A stretch of DNA of 64,000 nt from Eucommia ulmoides (taxonomy: Eukaryota > Streptophyta > Magnoliopsida > Garryales > Eucommiaceae). The position numbers were made by a program, and so were the translations under genes. Shown piece after piece: positions 55,068-64,000 of this stretch; position 1 is the stretch's first letter; each line of letters begins with the position of its first letter. The stretch covers positions 11,252,240-11,316,239 of the forward strand of contig CM028338.1 in the NCBI GenBank assembly GCA_016647705.1. Reading direction: 5' to 3'. The notes under the pieces were generated by a model. It worked only from the letters and a program-made list of their open reading frames with translations. It was not told the origin of the DNA and searched no databases.

Positions 55068-55935
55068 TGATGCGAACCTCACCAAGGATTAGTGAGACCC
55101 AAAACCAACTTAGGGTTTCTTTGAGAAGATTGAAACTAAATCAGATTTTGAGTAAACTAAAAATAAAGAAATTAAAAGATAGATTACCTTGACCCAACAT
55201 TTATGAACGAAACATGAACCAATGGTATAATGATCTTGACCCAGTGATTATAATGAATCACGAACCGAAGATATAATTTTGAACGCCACAAGAAACTCTT
55301 GACAAGTTCAGGGAAAGTTCTCTGAAAAACTAAAGAGAAAAACTCTCACAATTTTATTAATAAAAAATAATATATTTTTTTCTATGGGATACAAGTCTTT
55401 TAAATAGGTGGCCAACAATAAAAGAAAACCCTAGGCTAATGAATAGTGCACGTGAACAGTGTCAGTGAATAGTACATGAACAGTGGTGGCCACACTTAAA
55501 ATAAGAGGAAACCCTAGAGGACTAAGGAATCCAAGAGAAATAAGGAAACCCTACTCTTAATCTAAAAAGGAAAGGACTAATTCCTAATCTAAAAAGGAAA
55601 AGGCTAAATTAGCAATCTTGCTTTACCAACTATCAAATAAAATAACCTAAATGAAAAATAAAACACTAATAAATAAAATAAATATGCTGAGAATTTCGTG
55701 GTCCACATGACTTGGCCCATTTGAGTTCATGTTTAAGCCCATTTGCTTGCCTTGATGAGATGAATTAGGCCTTAATTGTCCGATGGGCCTAATTTGGGCT
55801 TAACTATTGTAGATATGGGCCAAGTCTCCTGAATTAGCCCATTAAATAGCTTTGATTTTCTTGGATCTTGCCCCAGTAATAGGCCCAACTGGAACATGTA
55901 GTTGATCATCTGATGGTGCTCATTGATTCTCATCA
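55068..55935 (-). repeat. El-1b 5' LTR (868 bp)
   Basis: Nearly identical to 51757-52597 but about 27 bp longer. A CTAATCTAAAAAGGAAA unit is duplicated at about 55555-55600. A TATA-like TATTTAAAAG (minus) lies at about 55397-55407. Confidence 0.93.
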
Positions 55936-55940
55936 TTAAG

Positions 55941-57475
55941 TCTTGTATTTTGTATTTCAGAAAGATGCAATTATTAGTATGGTGACCATGTGTTCCATAG
56001 TGATAGGTGTAGAACTGGTTTCAGTTGTAGTATGGGCTATTGATGTTCGGTTGCTTTTAGGGTACAAGTTCAAGAATTTTGTTTTTGACACATTCCTCGA
56101 AGATTCGAGAAAATGTTACAAGGAAAGGGGTGAACTTTCTTAGTTCTCTATTAGATCTGTAATTTTGCTGGTAGTTGGATGTGTTCGGAGGTCGTGGCAG
56201 AGTTGTATAAGGGAGTTGATATGGATACAAGTTATCTACTCGAGCTAGAAAATGAGCCAATTGAGGTGGTGGTGCTAGCTGAGGTGGTGGTGCATAATAA
56301 GGTGGTTATGTGTATTAAGGTGGTTGCTTTTGGAAGGTTTGTAAAACTCAGGAGAACCGTGCTGCTGAGATTTATACGAAAGTTGGAAGTTCTACTTGTT
56401 TCTTTGTCCCTAGACTACCATGGTCACTTTAGGGCCTTTCTTCTTAAATATTACTCTCTTATGTTCCTACTCTATCGGTTTCTAGATTTTGTCGGTCCTA
56501 ACGCCTTCTTCCATATATTCCCCTCGATGGATTACGTTGGAGAATAGTCTATTCAATGTGTTCAGTAAAGGCTCACAGTAAGGGTAAGTTTGAGCCCTGG
56601 ACAAATATTTGGACCATATTTGCCTTCTTCATTGGTGGTACTACTTGTGCAGCTCTATCTCTCCGTTGGACAGCATATTCCTGAAAACATTCCCCACTCT
56701 TCCTAGTCAAGGTTCGGAGAGAAATATTATGTGGTGACACTTCCTGATTAAAGCTGTATTTCTCGCAGAAGACCTTAACCATGCCAAGGAATGTCCTCAC
56801 CTTTTAATGTTCTATTATCTAGTACCAACGAGTGATAGGTCTATCTAATGATTGTTGGAAGAGTTGAATTTAGAATGCCTCATTTTGGATATACTCCCCT
56901 ATATCATTCTTATACCTTTGGATGTGCCAGTCTGGGCACCCTAATTCATCGTATTTTGTGAATGTGGGCATGACAAAGTTTCCAGGAAACTTTGCTTGAG
57001 GTATAGAAGATAGGTCAATTTATTGGGCATTGGTTCCCGATCCTCCATTCTTTACTTCTTGGAGTTCCCTTCCCATTTGTAGTAGTTTATTTGTCAATAG
57101 GGATGTCTTCTCAAATGGATCTTTCACATTTCTTTTGAATTGATCATTAGTTTATGGGAGTTGGGCTAGTATTTGGTTTAGCTGAGGTGGTACTTGGGTT
57201 GGGTAAGTCCTAGTAGGAGTGATTTGTGGTTGAGGTTCAGTAGGTATTATTTCTCCAGTAACTAGGCTAGGGCCTTAGGAACTGGAGGGCTGATAGTTGG
57301 TTATTGGTTCTATTGGGTTAGGGGTTTGAATAGGGGTTACACGGTTCCGCTGAGAGTGGTAAAGTTGCTGCAGGAGTTCATAAATCTAACCCACGAATTG
57401 TTTTAACACAACCATGTCTTCTTTCAATTGTACTAGACCGATAGGTTCACTTGGTTGTTCCTCTATATCCTCCAT
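55941..57475 (-). pseudogene. gag: El-7 gag
   Basis: It starts at ATG 57475 (MEDIEEQPSEPIGLVQLKED). A proline-rich stretch follows (PTEPQPQITPTRTYPTQVPP), then the capsid-type domain (AKFPGNFVMPTFTKYDELG; at 56800-56573 FLGMVKVFCEKYSFNQEVSP, SGECFQEYAVQRRDRAAQVV). The C-terminus has FTPFLVTFSRIFEECVKNK and a CCHC-like YHYGTHGHHTNNC. About eight stops interrupt roughly 510 codons. The frame passes without shift across El-1b into the linker at 51751. Confidence 0.88.
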
Positions 57476-58746
57476 TAGAACAGGCTATTGTGTTTGTGCC
57501 TGAGTGTGAATTAGAGAACGGGGGATGGGTGTTTTCTTACGCAGAGCAATTTTTCCAACTTAGATGATGGTCGTGTTAGTATTTTGCTTACATAGTCATA
57601 TATGGTTTGACTATGACTTAATTTGAAATGAGATTACCATTAGTTCCAAATTTTATAATTTACAACCATATGGAATTTTGTCGAAACTATTCCATAGATG
57701 GAGTGTACTTAGCTTATAATTATAGACTCAATTTGACTTTTTTATTTTTTGGATTTAATGTAAATCTCATATCAATTCTTAGTCAATGTTGACCACAAAC
57801 TGAGGCAACACCTGAATGAGAATAAAATAAAGTTTTCAAGTTTAATAAAGCCTCATATAGTCATCATAAGGATTCTCTTTACTCTTTTCGATGGCTTGTT
57901 GAACAGTCAATTTATCCAGATACAATTAGAAACTGTGAGCAGGCTCATTGGTAAAGAGGAATGAAAATTCTTAATTAGCAATTGCATTCTTCATTAATCC
58001 AAGAAGTAATTCTTTTTGTAAAGTTTTTGGGTAATGTTATACTAACAGCAAAATTAAATGTCTCTCTCCAATATTATGTCCTAAATAGATAAAGGTTTTG
58101 GCTTTCCTCTATCCTAGGCTCACTATATGCAGTTTTGGGGTTTTTTTTTTGTTTTTTGTTTTTTTTTCTAACATATGCTAAAAAAATTCAGTTCCAGGAC
58201 CTTTAAACCTTCGACTGTCCTCCTTGGTGGAACATCCATCTTAGGTTGGTGGTCTAAGCGAGAAGAGGATCATACCCAGATCTCGGGAGAAGAACCCCCA
58301 GGCCTTGCTTCTAATAACTTTTCTTTCTAACTTAAGGGTTTTCAGAGCATAGATCGGCATGATGAAATCATCAAATTCATCCCCTACTAATGGCCACTCT
58401 ATCCTTAAAAAGGTTACAGCTTAGGTTTTCCATCATGTTATGCAATGCAAAGTCAGTACTCGTGCGTTGGAGAGAGTACACAGTAATGTAAATGCAAAAA
58501 TTAAAGACAATATTTAAATACGCTATTTAAAGATAGTAAATATAAATGTAGTTAATAGAGATAGTAAATACGTATACATGCTGATATATACATACAAAAT
58601 GATATGTCTAGTATTACTGTTAGTGTTATTACTGTATTGTTTTTGGTAGGGAATCGTTTATGCTTGAAATTAAAAAAATAAGGCTTGGATTTTATTAACA
58701 GCGAATATTGATTTAGACTCCAACTATGCCTAACTCTCTTATGAAG
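57476..58746 (-). other. El-7 5' leader
   Basis: Non-coding region between primer site and gag. I find no extra ORF like the one some Ogre elements carry before gag. A T-rich run lies at 58140-58167. Confidence 0.55.
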
Positions 58747-58764
58747 TCCCCAGTGGAGTTGCTA
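58747..58764 (-). promoter_or_regulatory. El-7 primer binding site (tRNA-Arg)
   Basis: The minus strand reads TAGCAACTCCACTGGGGA, two bases from the 5' LTR. It differs at two positions from the complement of the plant tRNA-Arg(ACG) 3' end (TGGCGACTCCACTGGGGA). Ogre elements are reported to use tRNA-Arg. Confidence 0.85.
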
Positions 58765-58766
58765 GC

Positions 58767-61700
58767 TGACGCACCCCAAATTTTGATGGTGGAAGAAATA
58801 GAGAATGGGGAAGAGGATGAAAACAAGTTTCATCCCTTCCTATTGAAGTCGTCTAAATTTGTTCATTTTTCAAAATGGTTTTTTAGGGGATTTTCTAGAT
58901 GTCAGGTTTTAACAAATTCTTGGGCGGGGACTTTACGTTAAAAATAGAGTCACCATCTAGCTTGGGGTTAAATGGTGTGCTAGGTCACCGAGATTTTAGG
59001 AATTCAAAAATAACTCGTATTTTGACTTCTATAGTCTATGTACTAGAGATATTCTTGAAGTTCAAGAGTCAATTATTCTCGGGGAAGGTATTAAACACCC
59101 CAAGATCAATCTAAATATGTATTCACTATCTAAGCAATTTTCTTTGATCGCTTAAATGAAAGTAATTCTCTTTGTGAAAGTTTTTCGTATTTTTATGTTG
59201 TTTTGCATGATATAATGTAAAGCAGGTAAATACTATAGCTAGTACTTGTCATAGACACCCAATAATAGTTTATATACAAACAACAATATAAGTAGTAGTT
59301 TATATACTAAATGAAATGAAAACTATGACTAAGTTGTTTAGATATGTGACCAAACCTGCACGTAGGTTGCCTACATATCTCGGATGAGAATCAGGTCCTC
59401 ACGTAGTTCTTTATGGTTAGGGTAGCAAATTGTTTTGTAATGTTTATGGTGACCGAACCCAGATCGTGGGTTGCCTACATACTTTGGGTGGTTTAAAGAT
59501 CAGGTCGAACATAGTTTATTCTTGTCTTGTATAATGGATAATTTTTTGTCCATTAAAGGTGTAACCGAACCTACATGGGTTTCCTACGTACTTTAGGGAG
59601 TTAAAAGTTGGTTTTGGTTTAGTTAATTGTAGTTGATTAGTAGTTAATTTCCCAACCTTAATTAGCTATTATTAATAGTTTTTAAAATTGTAAACAACCT
59701 GAATCACAACCTTAATTAGGTTTATTATTAGTAGCTTTTAAGTTGTGAACAATCTGAATCACAACATGATATGTACATAATAGCCTTTGATTTTGTCAAG
59801 GACACCTTAAAGAAACTCTTTTGTTTTGGTTAGTTTAGTGTTAGTGTGTGATTTGTTTAGTCAAAAGGAAAAGAAATACCATATATATATGCCAATCCTA
59901 CTTGTAACAAAAGAAAACAGGAAGGCTTCTGAAGAAGAATCACACATATCGCTGTAGGAATAGAGGCCCACTCTTTATATTGAGTTGTCAGCCACAAGAG
60001 TCTGTCAGTGTAGTATATAAGTATATGTATATGTGGGTGCACGTCCACAAGCCAACCTGGTTGTGATCTTGACATTTAAGAGAAAGTAAATTCATTTTTT
60101 AGTAGTCGTATAGTTAATATGACAAGTTAGTAAATAGTCGATGTGATGTTCTTGAGAGAATCGTATAGATTGTGCACAACTCATGGTATGATAGAAGGTT
60201 TGTTTGAATACTCACTTGTTCTTAATATTTTCTCAGATGATTTGATGTTTTTGAATGTTCTTGAATGTTTTTTTAATTTTATTGAGATGCTTGAAATGGT
60301 TTTGTATGATTTGAGTATAGTTTGGTTGTTATAGTTAAAATTATGTGTTTGTTTGGTTGTTCTTGACAAAATCAAATGCTTGTTTGGTTGTTTTAGTGTT
60401 TCTTTGGTTGTTTATAGGTTTTATGTATTATGTACATGAAAGTAAAGTGTGTTAACTACATGATTATGCTATGTACAAATAATGTACACAAGTTTAAACC
60501 AAAATCATATTTTTATTTTTTATTTTTAGAAACATACCTACTTAAGGGATATAGTCTTCCGTAAGTGATTACCTCATTTTATTCATTGATCTTCTTGGTT
60601 GATGGTTGATAGGTGGTTCTTGATTCCTTGAGTTCTTATCCAAGAAGTCAAGAACACCGTACTTAGGGGATGTGGTCATCCCTGCTAGTCTCTTTTCCTC
60701 CTTAATTTTGTGCTCGGTGTTGATCGGTGGTCATCGATCCTTTAAATTCTTGTTCTAAGAACTATAAGAAAACCTCAAGGACTGGATTTTATCAGAATAA
60801 TGATATGTTATTTGAGAAATATGCTCAAGAAGCCTAGCACCCGAGAGAGTTGCTCGAGTTTAGAGAGAGAAGTTAGGTATTCAAGGCTTGGAAAAATGAG
60901 AGGAGGGCCCCTATATTTATAGGTCTGGGGGACTACGTATTAGCTAATGCACTAGAAATTCCAGGGCCTTCCTTAGGCTAGCCTAGGGACTTGATCTTTT
61001 ACTTTGGTCTTGTTTTTCTTGGAACGAATTTGGAATTGAAGGTAGGATTATCAAAGATTTGGTAATCATTACTATTGACTGGAAATTATTACCAATCATT
61101 AGCCTTCCTCCATTAAAATTCCTTGCACATGGGTGCATTTATGACTTAATGTCACGCATTCAGTTTGGTTTAGTGGCTAATTATTGGTTAGTTTCACTAT
61201 TTCGGTTTAGTCATCATAAATGCTTCCAAGGTGCATTGTATCTAGTCTTGAGGTGTCACTTTCCATTTAATTCTAGGTGATGATTCATTTCTTGGTGTCC
61301 ATGCATTCAATTAATTTTGGATGGAATCGGGTTAACTTACCTTGTTACCAATGGTGGGTTTCCACGTCTACAGTTAACCCTAAGATATTTTGGTGAAAAT
61401 ATCTTTATCCTTTGAACCTAGATATTCCATGTCATCCCAATAATTTAACTCTTGATTGGAAGGGATTTCAATTCTATTTGAATGCTTAGCTTAGGTGACG
61501 AACCGAATCGGTTTAGTTTTGATAACAGTTGGTTGGCTTGTTTCCCTTCCTTATCCATTTGGTATGAAACTTCAAGGAAATTTACTTGGTCATTTCAAGA
61601 TATTATTTTTGGTCCTTTAATGATGGTTGTTCCTTTAATGCATTAGGCATTGGGTGTTTTGTCAAGACTATTTGGATTGGTGCAAATCCAAATCAAGCCC

Positions 61701-62202
61701 AACTCTTAAATCACCTTGTGATTCAGGGATTTGTTATGACCTTTCCAAGCATTTTAATAAGTTCTCTTTGAATATGTTTAGGTAGTACTTGTTGTAGTAT
61801 ACATAAAAGAATCAATTGTTTTTGTTGTTAAATTGACAAGATTCGGGGGTTGTAAATATTTCAAGGTCAGGATGGGTAACTGAGTTAATTGTTTGATATG
61901 TCCTATAATTTAAGGGTAATGGATAATATTTATCTATACTAAAGATGATTTAATGAAAATCAGACTCTAATAATGTCATTTTAGACCTCCTTAAATCATG
62001 GGAAGGTTGACCCGAAACTTTTACAAAGCTATATTTTTTAGAAGTCAACAATTTTGTGTTTTTGTCATGTTTTTGGGTATTTTGGTATGTTATATAATGT
62101 GATGTTAGGTGGAGTTCATTCTCTTTAAATCTAAGTTTAAAGCTTATTTGAACTTCTACTCGATCTGGCACAGATTGGGCGGGACAAAATACGGTGTCTA
62201 CA
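58767..62202 (-). repeat. El-7 5' LTR (3,436 bp)
   Basis: On the plus strand it runs from TGACGCACCCC to GGTGTCTACA. The minus-strand TATA box, CCTATAAATATAGG, is at 60910-60923. It shares the recurrent GCCTACATA/GCCTACGTA motif (59340-59600) and the whole arrangement with 27258-32717. Confidence 0.93.
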
Positions 62203-62872
62203 GTACTTTGTGTTTTACTCTAAAAAATAAAAATTTGTTTTTTCTAATTAATTTTAATAAATAAAGGGTCTTTTTTATATACACTAAACAAATAAAAATT
62301 CCCCCCGGGGCTAAACGTTTCGATTCTTCCAATCGATAGGCGATCTAAAAGGGAGACATTTGTTCTTTATTTATAATCTTTTTTATTTGTTGCTACTCTT
62401 CATAAATGTTTTTTTCCCTTAGTTATTTACATAAAATATTGATAACAAGACAAAAAAAAAATAAAAAAAAATAGGAATTAGTGTGTTAACCAAAACTGAA
62501 GAAAATTACTTGGACTAGTTTGAACATAAAAATTTATTGAAACTTAGGTACCTTCTTCGGAAGGGTGTGTTGGGGTACCTAACACATTCCCCGGGCATAA
62601 CCGACACCCAAAATTTAAAGAAATCACTACTAAAGACCAATTATTTTTGAGTAAAAAATTGGGTCATTTCTAAAATAAAATGAGTTTCATAATCCCGATG
62701 ACCTAGCACACCATCTTGGCCCAAAGAACACTTTTGAAACCAGCGATTAGAAAACCCCCAGAAACATATTTTCTAAAATGAACAGATTTTGATTATTTTG
62801 AGAAGGAAGAAACCAAACTGTGTTTTCCTCTTTTCTCGCTTTCTTCTCTTTTCCAAAATCCGGAGTGTGCTA
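62203..62872 (+). repeat. El-10 5' LTR, second part
   Basis: It begins with the second GTACT duplication of El-7. The stretch 62560-62870 aligns with the end of the El-7 LTR (minus): GGTGTG-TGGGGTACCTAACAC, GATGACCTAGCACACCATCT, CCAAAATCCGGAGTGTGC. It ends near 62872. Confidence 0.75.
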
Positions 62873-62874
62873 CC

Positions 62875-62893
62875 TGGTGACTCCACTAGGGAC
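62875..62893 (+). promoter_or_regulatory. El-10 primer binding site (tRNA-Arg)
   Basis: TGGTGACTCCACTAGGGAC immediately after the LTR matches the tRNA-Arg complement with two changes over the first 18 bases. It is the same type as in El-7. Confidence 0.85.
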
Positions 62894-64000
62894 TTTAAAG
62901 GGTTAGGCCTACTCAGAGTTTAAATTTGTCTTCACGTTAAAACAAAGTCTAAGAAATAAGACTTTGGTTTTTAAACATAATAATTCCCTTGTATCTTAAA
63001 TATTTTTTCACTTATTACACGTTTCTTGTTTTACATAATACATTCTTTTATTTCATGTCTTTACTTTTCCGCATTTACTTTACTATCTATATATTTTCTC
63101 ATTTTATTTTCTGTAAGCTTTCTCCAATGCATGAGCACCACATTGTATTTGCATATCATGTGAAAAACCCTAAAGTCATGGACCTCATTAGGAGGCCGAC
63201 AGTAGGAGATGAAATATTGTGATTTCATCATGCCGATCTAAGCCTCGAAACCCTGTTGGATTTAAAAAGAAAGAGTCAGTAGAAGCATGGCGGTGTGGCA
63301 TATCTGTCGGGATCTAACTTTGAAACTTGCCTTGCTTGTATCACCAACCAACAATGGATGTTTCCCTGGGGAGGACGTCAGAGGTTAGAAGATCTGGGAG
63401 CCGAACTGTTCTAGGATGCGTTAGTAGAAAATCCATGAACCTCATAGAGTGAACCTAAGATAGCATGGTACCCAAAACCCTTCTGCATTTAGATGTTTTA
63501 CCTTGTGTAAATTCATTTATACATTTGGTATTTTAGATCTATTGAAGGAAATCTCTAGGACTAATAATAGGCATAATAGACAATTTAAGAATTATTGTTC
63601 TATCTCAACGTTTTGGAAGCTTGCTCAACGTCAAAATGCTTTGAAAACTAGATTAGGAAGCAAGTTGTAGGAGAAGAACAAGAATCCTTATTTTTGCTTA
63701 ATACGGAAGCTCATTAACCTCATGTAAATCATGAATGCCTCTTGCATTTGAAATAATGCATATAAAAAGTTGCCTTAATAATTTACAAATATATTTGCCT
63801 TTGAATAATGTACATAAAAACCTTCTCTCAATACTTTATCTAAAAATAGCCTTTGCTGAATAGACGTCTAAAGGTTCGTCCACTATGACAACAAGATGGA
63901 ATCAACTTTGCAAAACAAAACCATGCCAAGTTAACAAAGATGTAAGAATGTTTCACCACCCTGTCAAACGAAGACTATTTAATCTAAAACATACCTCGGG
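62894..64000 (+). other. El-10 internal leader
   Basis: Non-coding leader downstream of the primer site. I recognise no gag or other domain before the window ends. Short frames (for example 62989-63222) look accidental. Confidence 0.5.

Larger units (their letters stand above)
51757..55935 (-). mobile_element. El-1b: internally deleted sister of El-1
   Basis: It is bounded by LTRs 51757-52597 and 55068-55935 and by a perfect TTAAG duplication (51752-51756, 55936-55940). The internal region is only 2.47 kb: leader, gag, then a linker fused across a missing protease, and an RT start fused across a missing RT-RNase H-integrase to the integrase tail. It sits in the El-7 gag frame (IQDL|IESK). 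It is non-autonomous and in opposite orientation to El-1. Confidence 0.95.
27258..62202 (-). mobile_element. El-7: giant Ogre-like Ty3/gypsy retrotransposon
   Basis: Two long LTRs (27258-32717 and 58767-62202) bound a 34.9-kb element flanked by perfect GTACT at 27253-27257 and 62203-62207. The primer site is complementary to tRNA-Arg, as described for Ogre elements, and the polypurine tract adjoins the left LTR, so it reads on the minus strand. Gag, protease, RT, RNase H, a second RNase H and integrase follow in that order, then about 5 kb of repeat-rich 3' region (about 8.5 kb including El-8). Four later insertions (El-1b, El-5, El-8, El-6) total 14.06 kb with their duplications, leaving 20.9 kb. 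Confidence 0.92.
25274..64000 (+). mobile_element. El-10: Ogre-like element, 3' end outside window, split by El-7
   Basis: Its 5' LTR starts TGTACGCACC at 25274. The first 150 bases align with the start of the El-7 LTR read on the minus strand (TGTAGACACC..., then TTTTGTCCCGCCCA versus TTTTATCCCGCTCA). The LTR is interrupted by El-7 and resumes at 62208, ending near 62872. A primer site follows directly at 62875. Only about 1.1 kb of the internal region is in the window. El-10 and El-7 are therefore diverged relatives, and El-7 landed in its cousin's LTR. Confidence 0.75.

Overview
This window is repeat-rich plant nuclear DNA. I see no intact protein-coding gene, no tRNA or rRNA gene and no ordinary host gene. 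Nearly all of it is LTR retrotransposons, mostly Ty3/gypsy, nested inside one another, plus one hAT-type MITE. Long reading frames are rare and broken by stops and frameshifts, many of the C-to-T/G-to-A kind expected from deamination of methylated cytosine. Protein families, primer sites and LTR structure indicate a flowering plant, probably a eudicot. The species cannot be named, and the context looks like silenced heterochromatin. I use working labels El-1 to El-10 throughout.

Left block (1-25273). El-1 (+, 1-5490) is a Ty3/gypsy copy whose 5' LTR lies outside the window. It abuts El-9, an old minus-strand Tat-type pol remnant (5491-5632 plus 22790-24340). El-9 was split inside its integrase by El-2 (+, 5633-22789), a Tat/Retand-like element. 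El-2 has two 0.64-kb LTRs, gag, protease, RT, RNase H, a second (plant-type) RNase H, integrase, a tandem-repeat 3' region and a long antisense coiled-coil gene. El-2 is itself split between gag and protease by a minus-strand solo LTR (El-3, 7694-13114), which is split by a non-coding element, El-4 (+, 8247-12234). A 556-bp hAT-like MITE (18969-19524) sits in El-2's antisense gene.

Right block (25274-64000). El-10 (+) begins at 25274. Its 5' LTR is interrupted by El-7 (-, 27258-62202), a giant Ogre-like element with 3.4-kb LTRs, a tRNA-Arg-type primer site and the target duplication GTACT. El-7 carries four later insertions, each with a perfect 5-bp duplication: El-6 (solo LTR, CTAGT), El-8 (ATGAT), El-5 (CCATT) and El-1b (TTAAG, a deleted sister of El-1). 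Removing these leaves about 20.9 kb, a normal Ogre size. On the minus strand El-7 encodes gag, protease, RT, RNase H, second RNase H and integrase, followed by an 8-kb non-coding 3' region full of tandem repeats.

How the parts relate. El-1, El-2 and El-7 are decayed autonomous types. El-4, El-5 and El-8 are large non-coding derivatives (LARD-like) that keep LTRs, a tRNA-Asp-type primer site (El-4 and El-5 only) and a polypurine tract, and must have moved with proteins supplied in trans. The most unusual observation is a set of palindromic modules upstream of the TATA box in the LARD-family LTRs. Their backbone is shared, but the central six bases differ between elements and tend to be uniform within one. 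Reading frames of El-9, El-7 and probably El-2 can be followed straight across the insertions, which makes the nesting order secure.
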